Assembly (NCBI GenBank): GCA_031549325.1
Contig: JAVBQA010000054.1
Location: 1 to 51,263 of the forward strand
From: JAJDGF01 sp031549325
GTDB lineage: Bacteria > Bacillota > Clostridia > Christensenellales > Aristaeellaceae
Reading direction: 5' to 3'
Length of the DNA stretch: 51,263 nt
How positions within the stretch are numbered: position 1 is the first letter of the stretch; each line of letters opens with the position of its first letter. The notes under the pieces were generated by a model. That model worked only from the letters and a program-made list of their open reading frames with translations, was not told the DNA's origin and searched no databases. Positions 24,041 to 32,126 of the stretch are shown here, piece after piece. The position numbers and the translations under genes are program-made.

Positions 24041-25003
24041 TTATTGGACGGATTGCCCCAAATACTCGCCCACATCCGGCAGATTCAGCGCGTTCATGCG
24101 CGAGGACAGCTCGGCGGCAGTGTAAGGCGCGCCCTCCAGCGCCTGCATCAGCCGCCGGTGCAGCGTCTCGTCCATGGCGTCGGTGAACGCCTGCACGCCC
24201 TGAAGGCGGCCGCCCAGGACCTTGAAGCTCAGCTCCAGCGATCCCCAGTCAAACCGCTGAAACAGCGTCACATCGCCCGCCGGGGACGCGCCGTAGTTCC
24301 AGTCCCAGCTCTGGTAGTGACGAACCACGTCGTCCAAACCGGGCAGCTCGGCGGCGGCGTCCTCTGCTTCGGCCATGCCATATTCTTCCTGAAACGCGCG
24401 GATCATCGCGTCGTGAACGCCCTGTATGCTCACATCCTGAAACTCGCGCAGATTGGCTACCCGGGAGCGCACCGACTGCACGCCCTTGGCCACAAGCTTG
24501 CCCAGATCCACGTTCAGGTAGCGGCCGAGCAGGTTCTTGTCCACGTCCACCATGATGGTGCCGTGGTGCAGGCAGCTGGTCTTCAGCAGCCGAAACGCGT
24601 TGCCCGAGAACTTGCGCTCGTCGATGGTCAGGTCGTTGCGGCCGCTGGCGACGGCGTCGATCCCGAGGGATTTCACCGCCTGCAGCACCACCTTCAGCTG
24701 GCGCGCCACGTCATAATCGCGCTTGGGCACGATGAACGAAAAGTTCAGATTGCCCAGGTCATGGTACACCGCGCCGCCGCCCGAGCCGCGCCGCGCCAGC
24801 GTGCCGCCCTCGGTTTTTAAAAGCTCTGTGTTGCACTCGCGCCAGGCGTTCTGGCCCGCGCCGATCACCACGGTGTGCTTGTTTTGCCACAGGAACAGCA
24901 GCGCCTGACCGTCCGGCAGCGACTGCAGCAGCGCGTCCTCCAGCGCCAGGTTTTTGTGGGGGTCGGTGCAGGTGGTGGTTAGGATTCGGGTGTGCGAGAT
25001 CAT
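24041..25003 (-). CDS. lplA: Lipoate-protein ligase
   Basis: A 320-residue ligase of the LplA type with catalytic plus small accessory domain. Motifs are ALEDALLQSLPDGQALLFLWQ, VVIGAGQNAWRECN (the lipoyl-binding RxGxGGA comes next as LARRGSGGGAVYHDLGNLNFSF) and the ligase lysine region around DLTIDERKFSGNAFR. It activates free lipoate with ATP and transfers it to E2 or GcvH proteins. The C-terminal ~100 residues (GSLELSFKVLGGRLQGV) are the accessory domain. No lipoylated target lies in the window. The start has GAGGAA upstream. Confidence 0.93.
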   Translation of the reverse strand: MISHTRILTTTCTDPHKNLALEDALLQSLPDGQALLFLWQNKHTVVIGAGQNAWRECNTELLKTEGGTLARRGSGGGAVYHDLGNLNFSFIVPKRDYDVARQLKVVLQAVKSLGIDAVASGRNDLTIDERKFSGNAFRLLKTSCLHHGTIMVDVDKNLLGRYLNVDLGKLVAKGVQSVRSRVANLREFQDVSIQGVHDAMIRAFQEEYGMAEAEDAAAELPGLDDVVRHYQSWDWNYGASPAGDVTLFQRFDWGSLELSFKVLGGRLQGVQAFTDAMDETLHRRLMQALEGAPYTAAELSSRMNALNLPDVGEYLGQSVQ

Positions 25004-25032
25004 AAAATTCCTCGATTCTGGTTATTGCGGGA

Positions 25033-25983
25033 TTACAGGTAAACCGTCAGCGCCATGTACGCCGGGATGGCGATCAGCGAGCAGGCGGTCGTCAGCGCGA
25101 TGCCGCCCGCGGCGAACTCGGCGTCCGAGCCGCACTCGCCGGCCACGATCGGCGTCTGGGACATGACGGGCATCGAAGCCTGGATCAGCAGTGCGTTGCG
25201 CATCAGCGCAGGCACCGGGATCAGGTGGCTGGCCAGCAGCAGCATCAGCGGCGCGCAGAGGAAACGCCCCAGCAGCACGCCCGTGAACCCCTTCTGCCAG
25301 CGGAATGTGCGCGCCTTGAACATGCGCAGGATCAGCATGCCGGTGTACATCAGCGACAGCGGCGTGACCAGGTCGGACACATACTTCGAGGCGTCCAGCA
25401 CGAACTTGGGCATGCGCGCGCCCAGCAGCACCAGAACGCAGCAGCTGAAAAACACGATCAGCGGCAGCGGCAGCAGCTTTTTCCAGTCCAGCGCGCCCTT
25501 GCCGCGCATGCTCTTGCCGCCGTCGGCCAGCATCATGCCGTGGCCGATGGACCAGAACAGAACTGTGTTTGCGATGTAATACAGCAGCGAATAGGGCGCG
25601 ACCGCCTCGCCAAACAGCGCGATGGCCACCGGCAGCCCGATGAACACCGAGTTGGAGAACATGAACATGCAGCAGAACACGCCGCGCCGGCCCTTGGGCA
25701 CGCGGGTAACGCGGGCCGCGATCAGCCCCAGTAGCCAGGTCAGCAGCAGCGACAGAAACGGCGCCGCGATGCCCGGCGCGCTGGCAATCAGGCTGTCCCG
25801 GGTGTACTGGGTGAACAGCTTGTGCAGGATCATGGCGGGCAGCGCAACCCTGGTGACCAGCCGGGTGAGCAGCGTGCCGTGCTCATCCTTCAGCCAGCCG
25901 ATGTGCGAGAGAAACATCCCCAGGCCGATCATCAGAAAGATGCTCAGCACGATGTAGACCGCCTGCAGTACTTCCTGGCTCAT
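25033..25983 (-). CDS. AEC-family transporter (auxin efflux carrier type)
   Basis: A 316-residue membrane protein with about ten helices arranged as two inverted halves. It begins VLQAVYIVLSIFLMIGLGMFLSHIGWL, has the family FMFSNSVFIGLPVAIALFG motif in the first half, and ALLIQASMPVMSQTPIVA in the second. Bacterial AEC proteins move organic acids such as malate or malonate. The start overlaps the leuA stop by 4 nt (GGAGGAAGC before ATG), so it is co-translated with leuA; export or uptake of a keto or organic acid related to that pathway is a reasonable but unproven idea. Confidence 0.9.
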   Translation of the reverse strand: MSQEVLQAVYIVLSIFLMIGLGMFLSHIGWLKDEHGTLLTRLVTRVALPAMILHKLFTQYTRDSLIASAPGIAAPFLSLLLTWLLGLIAARVTRVPKGRRGVFCCMFMFSNSVFIGLPVAIALFGEAVAPYSLLYYIANTVLFWSIGHGMMLADGGKSMRGKGALDWKKLLPLPLIVFFSCCVLVLLGARMPKFVLDASKYVSDLVTPLSLMYTGMLILRMFKARTFRWQKGFTGVLLGRFLCAPLMLLLASHLIPVPALMRNALLIQASMPVMSQTPIVAGECGSDAEFAAGGIALTTACSLIAIPAYMALTVYL

Positions 25984-27662
25984 GCTTCCTCCGCCTGTAA
26001 AGCGCGGTTGATCGCGCTGATGACGCCTTTGATGGAGGCGATCGAGACGTTACTCTCGATGCCCACGCCAAACACGCTCTTTCCCTCGCGCTTGAGCTCG
26101 ATGTAGGCCACGGCCTTGGCATCCGAGCCCTCGCCGATGGCATGCTCATGGTAGGACGCGAACTCGAACCCGTCGATGTGGGCCTGCCGCATGGCGCTGA
26201 AGAACGCGTCGATGGGGCCGTTGCCCTCGCCTTCCAGGGCGTACTCGCGGCTGCGGTAGGCGATGACGCCCCGAAACCTCACGCTCGACAGCCCGTTCGC
26301 GCCGCGCTCCGAGATGTCGTGGCGCTTCAGCGCGTAGGGCGTGTTCACGTCGGCGTAGGCCGAGAGGAACAGCCTGAGCAGCTGGTCGCTGGACAGCTCC
26401 GCGCCGAACTTGTCGGCTTCGTGCTTGACCAGGGACCCAAACTCCGCGTGCATGCCGCGCGGCAGGTGGTAGCCGTGGCGGCTCTGCAGGATGTAGGCCG
26501 CGCCGCCCTTGCCGCTCTGGCTATTGATCCGAATGATCGGCTCGTACATGCGCCCCAGATCCTCCGGATCGATGGGCAGATAGGGCACGTCCCAGTGGGG
26601 GGACGGGTGCTGCTTTCGATAATCCATCACCTTTTTGATGGCGTCCTGGTGGGAGCCGGAGAACGCCGTGAACACCAGCTCGCCCGCGTAGGGCTGGCGC
26701 TCGTGCACGTGCATGCCGGTCACCCGCTCGTACACCCGCCGCGCGTGGTCGAACCGCGACACGTCCAGCATCGGGTCGATGCCCTGGGTGTACAGGTTCA
26801 GCGCCACGGTGACCAGATCCAGATTTCCCGTGCGCTCGCCGTTGCCGAACAGCGTGCCCTCCAGCCGCTCCGCGCCCGCCAGCAGCGACAGCTCGGCATC
26901 GGCCACGCCGGTGCCCCGGTCGTTGTGGGGGTGGGTGGACACGATGGCCCGCTCACGCCCGGGCAGCTCGCGGATGAAGCGCTCGACAAGGTCGGCGTAG
27001 TCGTTGGGCGCGCACAGCTGCACCGTGGAGGGCAGGTTCAGGATCAGCCGCCGCTCGGGCGTGGCGTGAAACGCGTCCAGCATCCGCTGGCAGACCTCAA
27101 CGGCGAAGTCGGGTTCGGTGGCCGAGAACATTTCGGGGGAGTACTCATACGTCAGCCCACAGCCCCTGTCGGGGCGCTCGGCCGCGCACTGAAGAATCGC
27201 CCGCGCGCCCTGGGCGGCCATCTCGATCACGCCCTGCCTGTCGGTCTGGTATACCAGCTCGCGGAAGATGGGGGATGTGTTGCTGTACAGGTGCACGATC
27301 GCGCGGGGGCAGCCCGCGATCGCCTCAAACGTGCGCCGGATCAAGTGCTCCCGGGCGGGGGTAAGCACCTGAATGGTCACGTCGTCCGGGATCAAATCCC
27401 GCTCGATCAGCGCGCGCACCATGTCGAACTCCATCTCGGAGGCCGACGGGAAGCCCACCTCGATCTGCTTGAAGCCAAGGGCGACCAGCTCGCGGAACAG
27501 CGTCAGCTTTTCGTCCTGGTTCATGGGCTCGGCCAGCGCCTGGTTGCCGTCGCGCAGGTCGACCGAGCACCAGATGGGCGCATGCCCGATTCGGTGGGAC
27601 GGCCACTGCCTGTCCGGCAGATCCACCGGCTGGAACGGCCGGTATTTGCTCGCGTTGTTCAT
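25980..27662 (-). CDS. leuA: 2-isopropylmalate synthase, long (LeuA2) type
   Basis: A 560-residue enzyme that condenses acetyl-CoA with 2-ketoisovalerate, the first step of leucine synthesis. The HMGL-like barrel has WCSVDLRDGNQALAEPM (metal-binding Asp and catalytic Arg) and VSTHPHNDRGTGVADAEL (metal-binding His pair). The C-terminal regulatory LeuA dimer domain spans about residues 425-560. N-terminal RPFQPVDLPDRQWPSHRI marks the actinobacterial/fungal-like long form. GGAGG lies seven nt before ATG. Downstream it is coupled to the AEC transporter. No T-box or leucine-rich leader is visible in the short gap after glyQS. Confidence 0.96.
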   Translation of the reverse strand: MNNASKYRPFQPVDLPDRQWPSHRIGHAPIWCSVDLRDGNQALAEPMNQDEKLTLFRELVALGFKQIEVGFPSASEMEFDMVRALIERDLIPDDVTIQVLTPAREHLIRRTFEAIAGCPRAIVHLYSNTSPIFRELVYQTDRQGVIEMAAQGARAILQCAAERPDRGCGLTYEYSPEMFSATEPDFAVEVCQRMLDAFHATPERRLILNLPSTVQLCAPNDYADLVERFIRELPGRERAIVSTHPHNDRGTGVADAELSLLAGAERLEGTLFGNGERTGNLDLVTVALNLYTQGIDPMLDVSRFDHARRVYERVTGMHVHERQPYAGELVFTAFSGSHQDAIKKVMDYRKQHPSPHWDVPYLPIDPEDLGRMYEPIIRINSQSGKGGAAYILQSRHGYHLPRGMHAEFGSLVKHEADKFGAELSSDQLLRLFLSAYADVNTPYALKRHDISERGANGLSSVRFRGVIAYRSREYALEGEGNGPIDAFFSAMRQAHIDGFEFASYHEHAIGEGSDAKAVAYIELKREGKSVFGVGIESNVSIASIKGVISAINRALQAEEA

Positions 27663-27673
27663 GAGGCATCCTC

Positions 27674-27706
27674 CAAAACAAAGCGGCGGGAGCAGAGCCC
27701 CCGCCG
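27674..27706 (-). terminator. Terminator of glyQS, overlapping the leuA ribosome site region
   Basis: On the minus strand CGGCGGG...CCCGCCG (27706-27684) is followed by CTTTGTTTTGG. The T-rich tail runs straight into the leuA GGAGG, so readthrough could supply leuA. Confidence 0.65.
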
Positions 27707-27713
27707 GGTGATC

Positions 27714-29102
27714 TTAGAAGTCGATCCGCTCCTCGATGTAGGCGACCAGGTCGCCGATGGCGACCAGCTCCTGTTCCATGCTGTCCCGGTGGCGCACGGT
27801 CACTTTGCCGGTCTCTTCGGTGTCGAAATCCACGCAGATGCAGAACGGCGTGCCGATCTCATCCTGCCTGCGGTAGCGCTTGCCGATGGAGCCGGTTTCG
27901 TCGTAGTCCACCATGAACTTTTTGGCCAGTTGGGCGTAGAGCGCCCGGGCCTGGTCGCCCAGCTTGTTCTTCTGCAGCGGCATCACGGCCACCTTGAACG
28001 GCGCCAGCGCCGGGTGCAGGCGCAGCACCACGCGGCTGTCGTCGCCGTCAAGCTGCTCCTCGTTGTAAGCGTCGCACAGGAAGGACAGCACCAGCCGCTC
28101 CACGCCCACCGACGGCTCCACGCAGTAGGGGATGAACTTCTCGTTCGTCACCGGATCCAGGTACTCCATGGATTCGCCGGAGTGCTCCTGGTGCTGCTTC
28201 AGGTCGTAATCGGTGCGGTCGGCGATGCCCCAAAGCTCGCCCCAGCCGAAGGGGAATTTGTATTCGAAGTCGGTGGTGGCCTTGGAGTAGAACGCCAGCT
28301 CCTCCGGGTCGTGGTCGCGCAGGCGCAGGTGCTTCTCGGCCAGGCCCAGGCTCAGCAGCCAGTCGCGGCAGAAGGCGCGCCAATACTGGAACCACTCCAG
28401 GTCCTCGCCCGGCTTGCAGAAAAACTCCAGCTCCATCTGCTCAAACTCGCGCACGCGGAAGATGAAGTTGCCCGGCGTGATCTCGTTCCTGAAAGATTTA
28501 CCGATCTGGCAGATGCCCGCAGGCAACTTTTTGCGGGTGGTGCGCATCGAATGCTTAAAGTTCACAAAAATGCCCTGGGCGGTCTCCGGGCGCAGGTACA
28601 GCTCGGCGGCCGAGTCCTGGTTCACGCCCTGGAACGTCTTGAACATCATGTTGAACTGGCGAATGCCGGTGAAGTCGTGCTTGCCGCAGGTGGGGCAGGG
28701 GATCTTCTGTTCGGTGATGTAGGCCTCAAGTTTCTCGTTGTTCCAGCCGTCGGCCTGCACGGCCTCGCCCTTCTGGGCGGTGAAATCTTCGATCAGCTTG
28801 TCGGCGCGGAAGCGGGCTTTGCAGGCGCGGCAGTCCATCAGCGGGTCGTTGAAGCCGCCCACGTGGCCGGACGCCACCCACACCTCGCGGTTCATCAGGA
28901 TCGCGCAGTCCAGGCCCGTATTGTAGGGGCTCTCCTGCACGAACTTGCGCCACCAGGCGCGCTTGACATTGTTTTTAAGCTCCACGCCCAGCGGGCCGAA
29001 ATCCCAGGTGTTGGCAAGCCCGCCATAGATCTCGGATCCGGCGAAGATGTAGCCCCGGTTTTTGCACAGCGCGACCAGTTTGTCCATGGTGAGTTCTGCC
29101 AT
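27714..29102 (-). CDS. glyQS: Glycyl-tRNA synthetase (dimeric class II type)
   Basis: A 462-residue single-chain GlyRS (alpha2 type, as in Bacillus-group and archaea). Class II motifs are visible: motif 2 around GKSFRNEITPGNFIFRVREFEQME and motif 3 near SVGVERLVLSFL. A zinc-type cluster occurs in the insertion (CRACKARF ... CPTCGKHDF). The anticodon domain starts near RLHPALAPFKVAVMPLQKNK. ATG 29102 follows GAGGGG; a frame nine codons longer lacks this. It attaches glycine to tRNA-Gly in the cytoplasm. The leader is only ~25-35 nt, too short for a T-box. Confidence 0.96.
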   Translation of the reverse strand: MAELTMDKLVALCKNRGYIFAGSEIYGGLANTWDFGPLGVELKNNVKRAWWRKFVQESPYNTGLDCAILMNREVWVASGHVGGFNDPLMDCRACKARFRADKLIEDFTAQKGEAVQADGWNNEKLEAYITEQKIPCPTCGKHDFTGIRQFNMMFKTFQGVNQDSAAELYLRPETAQGIFVNFKHSMRTTRKKLPAGICQIGKSFRNEITPGNFIFRVREFEQMELEFFCKPGEDLEWFQYWRAFCRDWLLSLGLAEKHLRLRDHDPEELAFYSKATTDFEYKFPFGWGELWGIADRTDYDLKQHQEHSGESMEYLDPVTNEKFIPYCVEPSVGVERLVLSFLCDAYNEEQLDGDDSRVVLRLHPALAPFKVAVMPLQKNKLGDQARALYAQLAKKFMVDYDETGSIGKRYRRQDEIGTPFCICVDFDTEETGKVTVRHRDSMEQELVAIGDLVAYIEERIDF

Positions 29103-29137
29103 AATAACCCCTCTATCTCTGCTCGTCAATTTTCATT

Positions 29138-29166
29138 ATCATAGCAAAGGAAGCGTTTGTATGCAA
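29138..29166 (-). promoter_or_regulatory. Promoter of glyQS
   Basis: Minus-strand TTGCAT (29161-29166), 17-nt spacer, TATGAT (29138-29143). Confidence 0.75.
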
Positions 29167-29225
29167 GGTTTTCGTGTTAAATTCGGGCAGTTTCCCGGCG
29201 GCGCTTCCCATGGAGATTGCAAATA

Positions 29226-29234
29226 TGCTATACT
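29226..29234 (+). promoter_or_regulatory. Extended -10 promoter of the caspase-fold/Ig-like gene
   Basis: TGCTATACT, the same extended -10 as before the ABC exporter; about 75-80 nt of leader precede the AGGAGG-led start. Confidence 0.5.
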
Positions 29235-29318
29235 ATATGTTAAGATGAAAAATGGTGTACCCTTTTTTGTTCAGTCCGCTTTGGGCATATGCCTTTGACA
29301 ATAGGAGGATCGCGAACC

Positions 29319-32102
29319 ATGAAACGAAAGCTTCTTTTCGCCCTTTTGATCGCGCTGCTTGCGCTGTGCGCGCTGGTTTCGGGCGCGCTCGCGTCGGGCG
29401 GCGGCGACGGCGAATCGGTCTACCGCGCGATGCTGATCGGCAACGAGAACTACTCGGGCAACAGCGTGCCGGGCGCCAGCACCGACAGCAACTGCATGAT
29501 GAGCACGCTGCAGGCCGCAAACGAGGCGGGCAGCATCTACCAGTCGCCCGTGCCGCGCACCAACGTCAAGGCGTCGGAGCTCAAGACCATCATCACCGAC
29601 ATGCAGGACTGGAACATCGACGCCGACGACGTGACGATGCTGTTTTTCGCGGGCCTGGGCTCGCTGACGGAAGACGGCGCGGCCTGCCTCGTGGGCCAAG
29701 ACGGGGGCAACGTGAAGCTGTCTGATCTGCGCGCCTCGCTGGATCAGCTGGCGGGCGCCAAGATCATCGTGCTGGATTGCCGCATGCTGGAGGCCCAGGC
29801 GGAAAAGAGCCATCTGCCCGAGAGCCAGGCGGTGGAGAAGTTCAACCAGGCCGCGGCGGACGCGTTCCGCGGAGGCACCACCCAGCAAAACTACAAGCTG
29901 CTCACCAGCTGCACCATGCTCAAATCGGTCAGCGCGGGCAACCAGGCGATGGGGCTGTCGGCCCCGGCCGGGCTGTTCACCTATTACCTGGTGCAGGGCT
30001 GCGGCTACGATTATGAAAAGCGGCGCACCGGGGACTTGCTAGCCGACGCGAACTTGAACAGCGCGGTCTCGCTCACCGAGGCGCTCGACTATGTGGACAC
30101 TCAGATCAAGAGGCTCGCCACCGACACCAACCAGAAGATCATCAGCAATCAGCTGGTGTATCCGGACGACAGCCCCTATCCGCTGTTCAGCAAGCGCGCC
30201 AACGCCGAGGTGCTGTCGCTGTCGCTGGATCAGCCGTCGCTGTCCATTCCGGCGGGCAAGAACGCCAAGCTCAACGCCACCATCCAGCCCATCAACGCGC
30301 GCCAGAAGAACGTCACCTGGATCTCCAGCGACCTGGCCATCGCCGAGGTGGACAAAGAGGGCGTCGTGTCCGGCGTCCGCCAGGGCGAGGCCACGATCGT
30401 CGCCATGGCCAGCAACGGCATGACGGCCCAGTGCAAGGTGCTGATCCGCGACGTCACGTTCGCCACGTCGGTGAAACTGGCGGCCTCCAAGCTGACCATC
30501 GGCAGCGGCACCGAGAAGGTGCTGGCGCTCAAGATCGAACCCAGCAACAGCAACGAGCTGGTGAACTGGAAGAGCAGCGACGTGTCCGTGGCCACCGTCA
30601 ACGAGATCGGCGTGGTGCAGGCGCTCAGGAACGGCAGCGCGGTGATCACCGCCACCACCGAAACCGGCAAAGAGGTCAGCTGCGTGATCCAGGTGGTCGC
30701 GCCGGACAGCGTGGCCACCGAGGTCAAGATCGACGCCGACAGCGTGACGCTGTTTGAAGGCGCGGCCAAGCTGCTCAGCGCCAAGGTCGGCCCCAACAAG
30801 GCGGCGGACAAATCCGTGGTCTGGAGCAGCAGCGATGAAAAGGTCGCCAGCGTCGAGGCCAACGGATTTGTGGCCGGCGTGGGCCCGGGGGAGGCGACGA
30901 TCACCGCCACGGCCTCGAGCGGCGTCGCCCACAGCATCAAGGCCACCATCAAGGGCGCGCAGGTGGTGTTCAAGAAGAACACGCTGCTGCTCAAGAAGGG
31001 CAAGAGGGCCAAGCTCAACTGGGACATCGAGCCCAAGGGCACGCTGCTGGACGTGACATGGGCGAGCAGCGATCCGTCGGTGGCCACCGTGTCCGACGAC
31101 GGCGCCATCGAGGCGCTGGAGAACGGCGAAACCGCCATCACGGCGACGCTCCCAAGCGGCATGAGGGCCGTGTGCCGGGTCAGCGTGGCCAGCGTCATCG
31201 CGCGCGGCGTCAAGATCAACAAGAGCAGGCTCACCATGTCCGTGGGGCAGCAGGCCAAGCTCACCGGGCGCGTGTCCCCGTCGAACGCATCCATCAAAGA
31301 CGTTGCCTGGAAGAGCAGCAACGAAAAGGTGGCGCTGATCGACGAGACCGGCACCATCACCGCCATGGGCGTGGGCAAGACCACGATCACCGGGCGCACC
31401 CACAACGGCAAGACCGCCAAGTGCCTGCTGCAAGTGAAGGCCACCAAGGTCACCTCCATCGTCTTCAACACCGACAAGGAGACCATGATGCTCGGCACCA
31501 GCGAGCCGCTGCAGCTCAGCGCCGAGATCGAGCCGGTGTCCTTCGCGGGCAACCGCGCGCTGAACTGGTCCAGCAGCAACAAGAAGGTCGCCACCGTGGA
31601 TCAGACCGGGCTGGTGACCGCCAGAGGCCCGGGCAAGTGCACCATTCGCGCGGCGTCCGGCAAGATCAAGGCCGACTGCGCAATCACCGTGGCGGTCAAC
31701 CGCACGCTGCACAAAAAGCCGGTGACCGGCAACGCCAAGAAGCTCTACACCAGCCTGCGCCAGGTCAGCTACAACGACAAGGAGCAGCTGGTGGTGCAGA
31801 TGTACTTCGTCAACAAGTCCAAGAAGGCCCAAAAGATCCCCACGGCGGGCACGCTGATGCTGACGCTTCAGGACGGCCAGACGTTCGAGCTTGGGGAGCT
31901 GGAGCCCAACGACAAGAAGAAGCTGAACCCCGGCAAGATCGAGGTGCTCACGTTCCGGTACAAGCTGGCGGACAACGAGAACCTGATGTCGCTGGATCTG
32001 AAGAACGCCAAGGTGGAGATCGCGGAGCCCAACCAGGGCGTAACGGACAACGCGGAAGAGCCCGTGTCCGACGCGCTGACCATCACCGGCAACGACCTGT
32101 AA
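29319..32102 (+). CDS. Secreted caspase-fold protein with six bacterial Ig-like (BIG2) repeats
   Basis: A 927-residue exported protein. Residues 1-26 are a signal peptide (MKRKLLFALLIALLALCALV, cut after ALA). Residues ~35-285 follow a caspase/C14 fold: YRAMLIGNENYSG, a strand VTMLFFAGLGS, and KIIVLDCRMLEA. The catalytic His of the usual FSGHG is Leu113, and Cys154 stands directly after the Asp rather than at DxC, so proteolysis is doubtful. From ~295 to ~795 six BIG2 domains follow, each with a KxVxWxSSDxxVAxVxxxGxVxAxxxGxAxITA core. The last ~130 residues (SLRQVSYNDKEQLVVQMYFV) form a beta domain, perhaps SLAP-like. There is no LPxTG anchor. Surface adhesion or scaffolding is likely. Confidence 0.85.
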   Translation: MKRKLLFALLIALLALCALVSGALASGGGDGESVYRAMLIGNENYSGNSVPGASTDSNCMMSTLQAANEAGSIYQSPVPRTNVKASELKTIITDMQDWNIDADDVTMLFFAGLGSLTEDGAACLVGQDGGNVKLSDLRASLDQLAGAKIIVLDCRMLEAQAEKSHLPESQAVEKFNQAAADAFRGGTTQQNYKLLTSCTMLKSVSAGNQAMGLSAPAGLFTYYLVQGCGYDYEKRRTGDLLADANLNSAVSLTEALDYVDTQIKRLATDTNQKIISNQLVYPDDSPYPLFSKRANAEVLSLSLDQPSLSIPAGKNAKLNATIQPINARQKNVTWISSDLAIAEVDKEGVVSGVRQGEATIVAMASNGMTAQCKVLIRDVTFATSVKLAASKLTIGSGTEKVLALKIEPSNSNELVNWKSSDVSVATVNEIGVVQALRNGSAVITATTETGKEVSCVIQVVAPDSVATEVKIDADSVTLFEGAAKLLSAKVGPNKAADKSVVWSSSDEKVASVEANGFVAGVGPGEATITATASSGVAHSIKATIKGAQVVFKKNTLLLKKGKRAKLNWDIEPKGTLLDVTWASSDPSVATVSDDGAIEALENGETAITATLPSGMRAVCRVSVASVIARGVKINKSRLTMSVGQQAKLTGRVSPSNASIKDVAWKSSNEKVALIDETGTITAMGVGKTTITGRTHNGKTAKCLLQVKATKVTSIVFNTDKETMMLGTSEPLQLSAEIEPVSFAGNRALNWSSSNKKVATVDQTGLVTARGPGKCTIRAASGKIKADCAITVAVNRTLHKKPVTGNAKKLYTSLRQVSYNDKEQLVVQMYFVNKSKKAQKIPTAGTLMLTLQDGQTFELGELEPNDKKKLNPGKIEVLTFRYKLADNENLMSLDLKNAKVEIAEPNQGVTDNAEEPVSDALTITGNDL

Positions 32103-32126
32103 AGAGCCCGGCTGTTAGGAGTTTGT

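Noticed and set aside
26142..29144. 1000-codon plus-strand frame across leuA and glyQS
   Set aside because: It spans two well-supported minus-strand genes and has no recognisable domain.
29103..29160. T-box leader upstream of glyQS
   Set aside because: The promoter leaves only about 25-35 nt before the start codon; no stem I, specifier loop or terminator/antiterminator.
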